From the NCBI RefSeq assembly GCF_017357425.1, contig NZ_CP014571.1:3906001-3970000 (forward strand): 64,000 nucleotides of DNA. The letters are read 5' to 3'. The stretch's first letter is position 1. Each line of letters starts with the position of its first letter. The position numbers and the translations under genes were made by a program. Shown piece after piece: positions 24,971 through 32,549 of this stretch. The DNA comes from Arthrobacter sp. D5-1 (GTDB taxonomy: Bacteria > Actinomycetota > Actinomycetes > Actinomycetales > Micrococcaceae). Below the pieces are notes generated by a model. That model did not search any database. It was not told where the DNA came from and saw nothing but the letters and a program-made list of their open reading frames with translations.

Positions 24971-25906
24971 CTATTCGGCCGCGCGGAGAGTTCGCAGCAC
25001 GCGCATCTTGAAGTCGCGCTCCTGGAACAGATCCCGCCATTTGATGCGAATGAACCTCCAGCCGAGCTCAGTCAGGGCCTTTTCGCGCTGACGTTCTTGG
25101 AAGACAACCTCATCCGTTGGCGCGTAGTCGAAGTACTTGATCCTGCCGTCGAACTCCAAGGCCACCTTCTTGTCGCGCCAGGCTAAGTCCAAACGGTGCC
25201 GGCCCTCAACCGTGCGGACTTCCACCTGAAGTTCCGGTGACTCAATGCGGAGTCGCACCAGAAGTTCCCGACTTAGGGTCTCACCCGGAGACTCAGAGCG
25301 GGGATCGGCATTTTCCAAAGCCCGTCGCAGCGAAAGCACTCCGTTTCTGCCGGAGAGAGCTGCGCACAATTGGGCCAGCCTCGTCGCATCCGCACCAATG
25401 CGGAGAGCATGATCCATCAAGACAAGGCTCTGCCGGTAGTCCAACATCAGGCAACAGTCCACCACTGTCCGCTCCAGCGAAGTACACGGCAGCCCGTCCA
25501 TGAGGACCACCTCGCCCTCCCCAAGCACTCTGGAATGGGCCGCTACATCGCGGCCATGCGAAATCGGCGACGGCGTCTTCTTCTGCGTAATGTGCACGCG
25601 GTCGTCAACATCCCACAGGAACAGGCGGTGGAGGCGGGCAGCGGAGGTGTGGCTGTAGACCAAGCCACCGCCCGACGTCGTGAGTGTCCCGTGGGCGTGC
25701 GCGGCGATCAGTTGCCGGCTTCGGACCCAAGGTTTTTGCGCCGCCTAGGTCCGCCCACGAATGTAGCAGCCTCGGCGGAGCCTCACCAGAACTCCCCCTC
25801 GCACTAGGGCTGCTATGGCCCGGGCATTGAATCCTGCCTCATTAAGCTGGCCTGTCCTCCACAAATCCATGCCGGGTGGGAGTTCCTTGGGGGCGGTAGT
25901 AGTCAT
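24971..25906 (-). pseudogene. DUF559/AbiEi-like protein gene interrupted by an in-frame amber stop
   Basis: Reading from ATG 25906 gives MTTTAPKELPPGMDLWRTG and a winged-helix-like start (ARAIAALVRGGVLVRLRRG), then TAG at 25745-25747 (codon 54). The same frame continues without break to 24971, giving 311 residues in all. The distal part has the actinobacterial DUF559 (Vsr-like nuclease fold) domain: HRLDLAWRDKKVALEFDGRIKY split around residues ~255, then FQERQREKALTELGWRFIRI. The usual D..E-x-K-type core residues are visible. Internal TTG or ATG starts could still give a C-terminal fragment. The single lesion looks recent. It is flanked by repeat C copies. Confidence 0.82.
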
Positions 25907-25970
25907 GAGCCAACTTTCGCCAAGCCCGCGAGTCCGGGACAGGTGCGTACGGCCCTATGTGGAAAAGTCC

Positions 25971-26029
25971 GATTCGATGGCTTGCTGCGGGCTGGATGAC
26001 TCCTACCGTCTAATCTGCAGCGAAGCATC
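25971..26029 (+). repeat. Dispersed repeat C, copy 2
   Basis: GATTCGATGGCTTGCTGCGG begins a 59-bp unit that ends GCAGCGAAGCATC. Its ends are imperfectly complementary, so it can fold. Four mismatches to copy 3, which starts 137 bp later. Confidence 0.8.
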
Positions 26030-26107
26030 TGCCTGGAGTCATTCCCGAGTTCCGGACAGACCGGGATCTCCCCCGAACCAGAATGCGTCGCGAGGCTAAC
26101 CCAGCCC

Positions 26108-26166
26108 GATTCGATGGCTTGCTGCGGGCTAGATGACTCCTACCGTCTAGTCTGCAGCGAGGCATC
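26108..26166 (+). repeat. Dispersed repeat C, copy 3
   Basis: Same 59-bp unit as copy 2 with four substitutions. The 78 bp between the copies has no recognisable gene, and the stretch 25907-26216 contains only these repeats and the terminator beyond. Confidence 0.8.
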
Positions 26167-26216
26167 GAAACGGGGGCCACAGCACTCGAGGCGGGCGGAG
26201 CGCACAGAAGGCGCAC

Positions 26217-26252
26217 AAAAGCGGGCGACACCTCCCCAGGTATCGCCCGCTT
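26217..26252 (-). terminator. Intrinsic terminator of the 58-residue protein gene
   Basis: On the minus strand AAGCGGGCGATACC pairs with GGTGTCGCCCGCTT and is followed by TTTT. It lies 45 bp past the stop at 26298. Confidence 0.88.
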
Positions 26253-26297
26253 CGTTGGCTCTGTTGCGCAGAGTCCGCGCCCCGAAGATGCAGGGTC

Positions 26298-26474
26298 TCA
26301 GGGGCGCTGCCGGCCGAATACCGGGAGTGCGCGCAGCCAACGGGAGAACCCGCCAGCCTTGCGGTCACAGTCGGCCGGAATGTAGAAGTCCGGATCTGTT
26401 GCACCGAAGGGCAGGTACAGCTCCTGACCGGGCGCCGGGAATTCCACGACGTTGTTCGTATCCTTCGAGTCCAT
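26298..26474 (-). CDS. Small protein of unknown function, 58 residues
   Basis: Starts at ATG 26474 with a consensus AGGAGG 5 bp upstream, one of the best ribosome-binding sites in the window, and ends before a strong terminator. Sequence begins MDSKDTNNVVEFPAPGQELY and has an acidic first half, one Cys (ADCDRKAGG near residue 36-44) and a basic Trp/Arg tail (FSRWLRALPVFGRQRP). No signal peptide or membrane helix. I do not recognise a family. Own promoter and terminator suggest an independent unit. A 58-codon upstream extension exists but lacks a comparable start site. Confidence 0.7.
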   Translation of the reverse strand: MDSKDTNNVVEFPAPGQELYLPFGATDPDFYIPADCDRKAGGFSRWLRALPVFGRQRP

Positions 26475-26725
26475 CTGTTCCTCCTCTTTCTCATGCATGC
26501 AGTTTCCGCTCTTCGGAAAACTTTTATTGTTATGTGGAAAGTGTAGGCAGGCGGCAAGGCAAGCGTCAAGACCCCCGAAAAGCCAAACCGAGTTGCCCCG
26601 GTCACATTTGGATGGTTCATAACGATCCTTCGGAATCCATATACACAAGCCGAAATCATGCGCTACTCTCGAATGAGTTCGTGGCGTAGGTCACGTAACC
26701 TGAGAGCAGCAGGCAGGGTCGTAAT

Positions 26726-26757
26726 GAGCTGGCATCAATGGATGTCGGCTCTTTTTT
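26726..26757 (+). terminator. Intrinsic terminator ahead of uricase: possible attenuator or sRNA end
   Basis: GAGCTGGCATC (26726-26736), loop AATG, GATGTCGGCTC (26741-26751) with two G-U pairs, then six T (26752-26757). No gene ends before it on the plus strand, so it either ends a small RNA or attenuates the uricase transcript, whose start codon is about 90 bp downstream. Confidence 0.7.
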
Positions 26758-26810
26758 GTTGGGTCGGCTCCACCAGAAACGCGGTGGAAACACGCGCTTA
26801 ATTTCATTGA

Positions 26811-26826
26811 TGGAACGTAGGTTCCA
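26811..26826. promoter_or_regulatory. Palindrome immediately upstream of uricase
   Basis: TGGAACGTAGGTTCCA, a dyad with only the central four bases unpaired, 18 bp before the uricase ATG. Suitable as an operator covering the ribosome-binding or +1 region. Different from the TTCC-N7-GGAA sites. Confidence 0.45.
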
Positions 26827-26844
26827 CCTCACAGAAGTTGGGAT

Positions 26845-27759
26845 ATGACCATGAGCAACAACATCGTCCTCGGCGAAAACCAGTACGGCAAAGCAGAAGT
26901 CCGCGTCGTCAAAGTCACTCGGGATACGGACCGCCACCACATCGAAGACCTGAACGTCACCTCGCAGCTGCGCGGCGACTTCCAGGCCGCGCACCTCGAA
27001 GGCGACAACGGCCACGTCGTTGCCACCGACACCCAGAAGAACACCGTTTATGCGTTCGCCCGTGAAGGCATCGGCTCCCCCGAGTCCTTCCTCCTGCGTC
27101 TTGCAGACCACTTCACAGGTGGGTTCGACTGGGTCACCGGCGGCCGCTGGGAAGCCGAGGCCTACAGCTGGGATCGCATCCAGGCCCATGGCGAGGGACA
27201 CGACCACAGCTTCGTCCGCAACGGACAAGAGGTGCGTACCGCCGTCGTCGTCCGTGATGGCGCAACCACGCACCTTATTTCCGGCCTCAAGGACCTGACC
27301 GTCCTGAAGACCACGCAGTCCGGCTTTGTCGGCTACCCGCGCGACAAGTACACCACCCTGCCGGAGACCACCGACCGCATCCTGGCCACCGATGTATCCG
27401 CCCGCTGGCGCTACAACACCAACCTGGACTTCGCCGGCACGGACTTCAACAAGAGCTACGAGGACATCAAGGCACTCCTGCTGGAAGGCTTCACCGAGAA
27501 CTACTCCCACGCCCTGCAGCAGACGCTGTTCGACATGGGCAAGAAGGTCCTGGAAGCACACAGCGAAGTGGACGAGATCAAGTTCTCCATGCCCAACAAG
27601 CACCACTTCCTGGTTGACCTGAGCCCATTCGGCCTGGACAACCCCAACGAGGTCTTCTTCGCCGCGGATCGCCCGTACGGCCTCATCGAAGCAACCGTCC
27701 AGCGCGAGAACATCGCCGCTGCCCCGGTTGCCTGGAGCGGCATCGCCGGCTTCTGCTAA
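26845..27759 (+). CDS. Urate oxidase (uricase)
   Basis: Cofactor-free oxidation of urate to 5-hydroxyisourate with release of H2O2. The 304-residue length and sequence fit bacterial uricases of Arthrobacter type: N-terminal VLGENQYGKAEVRVVKV, the T-N-T-type block VVATDTQKNTVYAFARE near residue 58-74 (catalytic Thr in DTQKNT and the GKAEVR Lys), FVRNGQEVRTA near 128, and FSMPNKHHFLVDL near 250. Starts ATG 26845 or ATG 26851; no strong ribosome-binding site. No 5-hydroxyisourate hydrolase or OHCU decarboxylase gene is nearby. A NCS2 permease follows 170 bp downstream beyond a perfect hairpin. Confidence 0.96.
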   Translation: MTMSNNIVLGENQYGKAEVRVVKVTRDTDRHHIEDLNVTSQLRGDFQAAHLEGDNGHVVATDTQKNTVYAFAREGIGSPESFLLRLADHFTGGFDWVTGGRWEAEAYSWDRIQAHGEGHDHSFVRNGQEVRTAVVVRDGATTHLISGLKDLTVLKTTQSGFVGYPRDKYTTLPETTDRILATDVSARWRYNTNLDFAGTDFNKSYEDIKALLLEGFTENYSHALQQTLFDMGKKVLEAHSEVDEIKFSMPNKHHFLVDLSPFGLDNPNEVFFAADRPYGLIEATVQRENIAAAPVAWSGIAGFC

Positions 27760-27795
27760 GCCAGCACCTAAACCGCACTAAACCGCACCATCCAA

Positions 27796-27851
27796 GGGTT
27801 TGTGTGCAGGTCCCACTACTTGCGCCCCGCAAAGGACCTGCACACAAACCC
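27796..27851. repeat. Perfect 18-bp inverted repeat between uricase and permease
   Basis: GGGTTTGTGTGCAGGTCC (27796-27813) and its exact complement (27834-27851), loop 20 nt. It lacks a T-run. It may be a partial terminator, an mRNA-stability stem or a mobile repeat like families A and B. Confidence 0.7.
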
Positions 27852-27931
27852 AACCCTAAAACCCCAAGATTTTGTTAGCCAGACACAGTTAGCCAGACGA
27901 AGACGTCTGCCATGAACCCAGAAAGTCTGCC

Positions 27932-29440
27932 ATGAACATCAAAAAGAAGTCCCGCCCTGCGAATACCACCTCTTCGCGGAAGCATCAGCCGGAACGCCCC
28001 GAGGACAAGCGCCTGTCAATTGGCAGCACCTTCGCTTACGGCTTCCAGCACGTCCTCACCATGTACGGCGGAATCATTGCCCCGCCGCTCATCATCGGTG
28101 CAGCTGCCGGCATGAACTCGCAGGACATCGGCCTCCTCATCGCCGCCTGTTTGTTTGTTGGCGGCCTGGCCACCATCCTGCAGACGGTTGGTATTCCGTT
28201 CTTCGGCTCGCAGTTGCCGCTGGTCCAGGGCGTGTCCTTCGCCGGTGTTTCCACCATGGTGGCGATCGTCCAAGGCGGCGGCGGGATACAGGCAGTGTTC
28301 GGCTCGGTCATTGTGGCATCGCTGATTGGCTTGGCGATCACCCCCCTGTTCTCCAAGATCATCAAATTCTTCCCACCAGTGGTCACGGGCACAGTCATCA
28401 CCACCATCGGCCTGACGCTGATGCCGGTGGCGGCAAACTGGGCCATGGGCGGCAACGCCAAGTCCGACAACTACGGCAGCATGGCCAACATTGGGCTCGC
28501 AGCGGCAACCATGGGCGTCGTCCTTCTCCTGAGCAAGGTTGGCAACGCCGCCATCTCCCGGCTCTCCATCCTGCTGGCCATGGTCATCGGCACCATCATC
28601 GCCCTCATTGCAGGCATGGCCGACTTCTCCAAGGTTGGCCAAGGCGACATCGTCGCGTTCCCCACACCGTTCGCTTTCGGCGCGCCGACCTTTGAAATCG
28701 CCGCCATCATCTCCATGCTCATCGTCATCCTGGTCACCCTGACAGAGACCTCGGCCGACATCATCGCAGTGGGCGAGATCGTGGACACCAAGGTGGACTC
28801 CCGCCGCATCGGCGACGGCCTCCGCGCAGATATGCTCTCCAGCGCCATCTCCCCGCTGTTCAACTCCTTCACGCAGAGCGCCTTCGCCCAGAACGTGGGA
28901 CTGGTGGCCATCACGGGCATCAAGAGCCGCTTCGTGGTCAGCGCCGGCGGCCTTATCCTGGTGATCCTCGGCCTCTTGCCGATCCTGGGCCGCGTTGTAG
29001 CAGCGGTTCCGACGCCCGTTTTGGGCGGCGCCGGTGTGGTGCTGTTCGGCACGGTGGCCGCCAGCGGTATCCGCACCTTGGCCAAGGTGGAGTACAAGAA
29101 CAACATGAACCTGATCATCGTCGCGGCATCCATCGGCTTCGGCATGATCCCCATCGCCGCACCGTCCTTCTACGACGCGTTCCCGTCCTGGTTCTCCACG
29201 ATCTTCCACTCCGGCATCAGCTCGGCAGCCGTCATGGCCATCCTGCTGAACATCCTCTTCAACCACTTCAAAGCCGGCAATTCAGACAACCAGTCGGTGT
29301 TCGTCGCCGGTACTGACCGGGTTGTCAGCGAAGAGGACATCAAGTGCCTGAGCGAAGGCGACCGCTTCGAAAACGGCAAGCTCATCGACGCCGACGGCAA
29401 GGAAGTCCCGCTCAAGACCTCCAGCGCGTCGGAGCACTAG
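27932..29440 (+). CDS. NCS2-family urate/xanthine permease
   Basis: Nucleobase:cation symporter of the UraA/PbuX/UapA group, 502 residues. After a basic N-terminus it has about 14 membrane segments. The family signature around helix 8 reads TETSADIIAVGEIVD near residue 270-284, and QSAFAQNVGLVAITGIKSR is the helix 10 NCS2 motif near 313-331; both belong to the xanthine/urate branch. The gene follows uricase, so urate uptake is the simplest reading. The 14-bp string AGTCTGCCATGAAC is duplicated at the start codon, with the first ATG out of frame. Confidence 0.9.
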   Translation: MNIKKKSRPANTTSSRKHQPERPEDKRLSIGSTFAYGFQHVLTMYGGIIAPPLIIGAAAGMNSQDIGLLIAACLFVGGLATILQTVGIPFFGSQLPLVQGVSFAGVSTMVAIVQGGGGIQAVFGSVIVASLIGLAITPLFSKIIKFFPPVVTGTVITTIGLTLMPVAANWAMGGNAKSDNYGSMANIGLAAATMGVVLLLSKVGNAAISRLSILLAMVIGTIIALIAGMADFSKVGQGDIVAFPTPFAFGAPTFEIAAIISMLIVILVTLTETSADIIAVGEIVDTKVDSRRIGDGLRADMLSSAISPLFNSFTQSAFAQNVGLVAITGIKSRFVVSAGGLILVILGLLPILGRVVAAVPTPVLGGAGVVLFGTVAASGIRTLAKVEYKNNMNLIIVAASIGFGMIPIAAPSFYDAFPSWFSTIFHSGISSAAVMAILLNILFNHFKAGNSDNQSVFVAGTDRVVSEEDIKCLSEGDRFENGKLIDADGKEVPLKTSSASEH

Positions 29441-29463
29441 CTTTCAACCGGGCAAACAACAGC

Positions 29464-29501
29464 AGGCGGCAGTGTTTCCTTGGGGGACACTGCCGCCTTT
29501 T
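29464..29501 (+). terminator. Intrinsic terminator after the NCS2 permease
   Basis: AGGCGGCAGTGT (29464-29475) pairs with ACACTGCCGCCT (29487-29498), followed by TTTT. Confidence 0.9.
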
Positions 29502-29617
29502 GTCGCCTCGCGCGGAAAGCGGACAGGAACAGAATGTACGACGCCGGAACCCGCCCACGTGGCGCCCTCGCCACCGCAGGCACTCGCTTCCCACGCGCCG
29601 CGCCGTAGGATCAGCCC

Positions 29618-30085
29618 ATGACCGAACAGGCTCCTTGCTTCCACTCATTGGCCTTACGCAAGATCCCGACGCCGGACTATGCGGACGTCTGCTTGGCCGT
29701 CCTTCCCCAAGGGGCCGGCACGGACCCCACGGAATGGGCAGAGCGGCTGTTCGCCGTGGAGTCCATGCCCCGCTGGGTTGCCGGAGCCATGGGTTTGCGG
29801 CAGGCACTGGTCCCTTTGATCGGCGTTCCCAAGGCCCCGCTGGACACATTCAGAGTGACGGAGCAGTCCGGGGAAGAAGCCCTGATTTTTGTCCGGGACA
29901 AACACCTGGACTTCGCGGCCGCCGTCGGAGTCGATCCGGTGGGCCGACTGATCAGGGTGACCACCGCCGTCGTACTTAAGGGGTGGCGGGGGAAGCTGTA
30001 CTTCAGCCTCGTGCGGCCGGTGCACCCCATTGTGGTGAACTCCATGCTGAAGAAAGCCACCCGCCCACAACCAACGCCGAGGTAA
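29618..30085 (+). CDS. DUF2867-domain protein
   Basis: A 155-residue protein resembling DUF2867 (the domain also found C-terminal to some NAD-dependent epimerases). It carries LIFVRDKHLDFAAAVGVD near 95-112 and the end block LVRPVHPIVVNSMLKKA typical of the family. The fold is SRPBCC-like and no catalytic residue is known. It is monocistronic between two hairpins. Role unknown. Confidence 0.72.
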   Translation: MTEQAPCFHSLALRKIPTPDYADVCLAVLPQGAGTDPTEWAERLFAVESMPRWVAGAMGLRQALVPLIGVPKAPLDTFRVTEQSGEEALIFVRDKHLDFAAAVGVDPVGRLIRVTTAVVLKGWRGKLYFSLVRPVHPIVVNSMLKKATRPQPTPR

Positions 30086-30090
30086 CAAAA

Positions 30091-30120
30091 GATGGCAATG
30101 CTTTGGGAAACATTGCCATC
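30091..30120 (-). terminator. Intrinsic terminator after the IclR gene
   Basis: GATGGCAATG (30091-30100) pairs with CATTGCCATC (30111-30120). On the minus strand the stem is followed by TTTTG, so it mainly serves the IclR gene and may also end DUF2867 transcription. Confidence 0.8.
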
Positions 30121-30152
30121 AAATGACACCTCGGCGGGTGCGGGCGGTAAGC

Positions 30153-30908
30153 CTAGTTCTGGTTCAGCTCCGCGGAGATCGCCATGGCAGCTTCACGCAG
30201 CATGGGCACGGCGCGGTCAGCGAAGCTCTGGTCAACGCGGGTGATCGGTCCGGACACGGAGATTGCGGTGGGCGTGGGCGCGTTGGGCACGGCCATCGCG
30301 AAGCAACGGACGCCGAGCTCCTGCTCTTCCTCGTCAATGGAGTAGCCACGTTCGCGGATGAGCTTGAGGTCAGCAAGCAGGGAGTCGATGTCGCCGATGC
30401 TCTTGGCCGTGGGAGTGGGCATGCCGGTGCGGGCCACGATGCCGCGGACAACCTCGTCGTCCAACTGGGCGAGGATGGCTTTGCCCACGCCGGTATCGTG
30501 CGTGTGGGCGCGGCGGCCGACCTCGGTGAACATGCGCATGGAGTGCATGGACGGGACCTGGGCCACGTAGATGACCATGTCCGAATCAAGGACGGCCATG
30601 TTGGAGGTCTCGCCGAGGCGTTCCACCAGTGTCTTGAGCTGCGGACGGGCCACTGCGCCGAGTTGCTTGCTGGCACCTTCGCCGAGCCGGATCAGGCGCG
30701 GGCCCAAGGCGTAGCGGCGGTTGGGCAGCTGGCGGATGTAGCCCAGGGACACCAGCGTGCGGAGCAGGCGGTGGATGGTGGGCAAGGGCAGGTCGGTGGA
30801 CGACGAGAGTTCGCTGAGCGTGACGTCGCCGCCCGCGTCCGTGATCAGTTCCAGCAGTTCAAAGACGCGCTCAACGGACTGCACGCCTCCGGAGGCTTTT
30901 TCAGCCAT
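30153..30908 (-). CDS. IclR-family transcriptional regulator
   Basis: Regulator with an N-terminal winged helix (SVERVFELLELI to PTIHRLLRTLVSLGYI, residues ~11-60) and a C-terminal ligand-binding IclR domain (GETSNMAVLDSDMVIYVAQV; THDTGVGKAIL; GYSIDEEEQELGVRCFA; SGPITRVD). I prefer ATG 30908 (GGAG 8 bp upstream); ATG 30923 adds five residues. It is divergent from the malic enzyme operon, whose promoter holds a TTCC-N7-GGAA-like site. It is related to AllR-type regulators of allantoin/glyoxylate genes, which respond to glyoxylate or allantoin. That ligand is inferred from context. Confidence 0.9.
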   Translation of the reverse strand: MAEKASGGVQSVERVFELLELITDAGGDVTLSELSSSTDLPLPTIHRLLRTLVSLGYIRQLPNRRYALGPRLIRLGEGASKQLGAVARPQLKTLVERLGETSNMAVLDSDMVIYVAQVPSMHSMRMFTEVGRRAHTHDTGVGKAILAQLDDEVVRGIVARTGMPTPTAKSIGDIDSLLADLKLIRERGYSIDEEEQELGVRCFAMAVPNAPTPTAISVSGPITRVDQSFADRAVPMLREAAMAISAELNQN

Positions 30909-31062
30909 TCCCTTGTCTCCCATGACTCAGATTCCGACAACTCTTATCCGCATCGTGAAAAGAATTGCTTAGAACACCCAACATACAGCACAGCGCGCAC
31001 CTGCGCGATGACACCGAACATGACCAAGCAAGGGGTTGTGTTTCCACTTTGTAGATAATAAT

Positions 31063-31077
31063 ATCCATAATACGAAA
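31063..31077. promoter_or_regulatory. Degenerate TTCC-N7-GGAA operator before the malic enzyme operon
   Basis: On the minus strand this is TTTCGTATTATGGAT, two changes from the dctA site TTCCGTATTATGGAA. It lies 53 bp upstream of the malic enzyme start and about 150 bp upstream of iclR, so it could control both. Confidence 0.5.
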
Positions 31078-31129
31078 ACATTCAGTTTGGAACGGCGGCC
31101 CGGGAACGGGCCTTACAGGAGGAATTTCA

Positions 31130-32530
31130 ATGGCGAATCCGAGCCCCGGAAACTCGATCACCCTGCGCGTCGCCGCACCGTCGAGCTTCACCGCTACCAG
31201 CGAACTGGCAGCAGCCGTCGGCGCAGCCGGTGCAGCAATCACCGCCCTGGACGTCACGGAATCCCACCACGAGACGATCGTTGTTGACGTCACCTGCAAC
31301 ACCACCGACGACGACCATGCAGCCCGCGTGAAGGACGCCCTGAACGCCCTCGACGGCGTCACCGTCCAGCACGTCTCGGACCGCACCTTCCTCATGCACC
31401 TCGGCGGCAAGCTCGAAGTCGTCCCCAAGGTAGCCCTGCGCAACCGTGACGATCTTTCACGCGCCTACACTCCCGGCGTCGCGCGTGTTTGCATGGCCAT
31501 TGCCGAAGACCCGGCCGCAGCCCGCAACCTGACCGTCAAGCGCAACACCATCGCCGTCCTCACCGACGGCTCGGCCGTGCTGGGCCTGGGCAACATCGGC
31601 CCCGCCGCTGCACTTCCCGTGATGGAAGGCAAGGCAGCACTCTTCAAGCAGTTCGCCAACGTTGACGCCTGGCCGGTCTGCCTGGATACCCAGGACACTG
31701 AAGAAATCATCATGATCGCCAAGGCCATGGCCCCCGTCTACGGTGGCATCAACCTTGAAGACATCGCCGCACCGCGCTGCTTCGAGATCGAGAACCGCCT
31801 CCGCGAAGAACTCGACATCCCCGTCTTCCACGATGACCAGCACGGCACAGCGATCGTCACGCTGGCTGCCCTTGTCAACGCCCTCCGCGTGGTGGACAAG
31901 AAGCTCTCCGAGGTCAAGATCGTGGTTTCGGGCGTCGGCGCTGCCGGCTCGGCCATCATCCAGCTTCTCAAGGCCCAGGGCGCGCAGCACATCATCGCCG
32001 CCGGCCGCTCCGGCGCCATCCACTCCGGCGAGGAATATGGCGACGAGCACCGCAGCTGGATTGCCGCGAACACCAATGAAGAAGGCTTCTCCGGAACCCT
32101 GCACGACGCCCTCAAGGGAGCGGACGTCTTCATCGGCGTCAGTGCCCCGCACGTGATCGGCGAAGAGCAGGTGGCCTCCATGGCCGAGGATGCAATCGTG
32201 TTCGCCATGGCCAACCCGACGCCGGAAATCGATCCGGTGATCGCGTCGAAGCACGCAGCCGTGGTTGCTACCGGCCGCAGCGACTTCCCGAACCAGATCA
32301 ACAACGTGCTGGCCTTCCCCGGCTTCTTCCGCGGACTGCTGGACGCCGGAGCATCGGACATTACGCCGAACATGCTGGTGGCCGCAGCCGAGGCCATTGC
32401 CAACCGGGTAGCTGACGATGAGCTCAACGCGAGTTACATTATCCCCAGCGTCTTCGATCCCCATGTTGCCGCCGATGTGGCCAGTGCCGTAGCAGCAGCT
32501 GCGCATGCCAACGCCGCCAGCGCACTCTAG
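31130..32530 (+). CDS. Malic enzyme with N-terminal ACT-like domain
   Basis: Oxidatively decarboxylates malate to pyruvate with NAD(P)+. The 466-residue protein has an ACT-like regulatory segment (residues ~8-85), then the malic enzyme domain: [12 protein letters not shown] near 113, [16 protein letters not shown] near 142-157 and DDQHGTAIV near 236; the NAD-binding domain follows with [11 protein letters not shown] near 265. The start ATG is preceded by AGGAGG. First gene of the operon with malate synthase, DUF6986 and ureidoglycine aminohydrolase. It moves the malate formed from glyoxylate to pyruvate. Confidence 0.92.
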   Translation: MANPSPGNSITLRVAAPSSFTATSELAAAVGAAGAAITALDVTESHHETIVVDVTCNTTDDDHAARVKDALNALDGVTVQHVSDRTFLMHLGGKLEVVPKVALRNRDDLSRAYTPGVARVCMAIAEDPAAARNLTVKRNTIAVLTDGSAVLGLGNIGPAAALPVMEGKAALFKQFANVDAWPVCLDTQDTEEIIMIAKAMAPVYGGINLEDIAAPRCFEIENRLREELDIPVFHDDQHGTAIVTLAALVNALRVVDKKLSEVKIVVSGVGAAGSAIIQLLKAQGAQHIIAAGRSGAIHSGEEYGDEHRSWIAANTNEEGFSGTLHDALKGADVFIGVSAPHVIGEEQVASMAEDAIVFAMANPTPEIDPVIASKHAAVVATGRSDFPNQINNVLAFPGFFRGLLDAGASDITPNMLVAAAEAIANRVADDELNASYIIPSVFDPHVAADVASAVAAAAHANAASAL

Positions 32531-32549
32531 AAAAAAGGAATCCGCTCAC

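Larger units (their letters stand above)
26475..26844. other. 370-bp gap between the small protein gene and uricase
   Basis: Contains the small-protein promoter (minus), an intrinsic terminator facing uricase (26726-26757), the 12-mer AGGTCACGTAAC near 26687 that also occurs near 9019, and a palindrome (26811-26826) just before uricase. No coding sequence is supported. Confidence 0.6.

Noticed and set aside
25971..26166. Direct repeats as a minimal CRISPR
   Set aside because: Two 59-bp units separated by 78 bp, a third inverted copy elsewhere and no cas genes.
26114..26689. Plus-strand frame across repeat C copy 3 and the 58-residue protein gene
   Set aside because: It runs through a repeat, a terminator and a convincing opposite-strand gene, with no ribosome-binding site.
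28016..29266. Antisense frame over the NCS2 permease
   Set aside because: Same shadow pattern; the sense strand encodes a full permease with family motifs.
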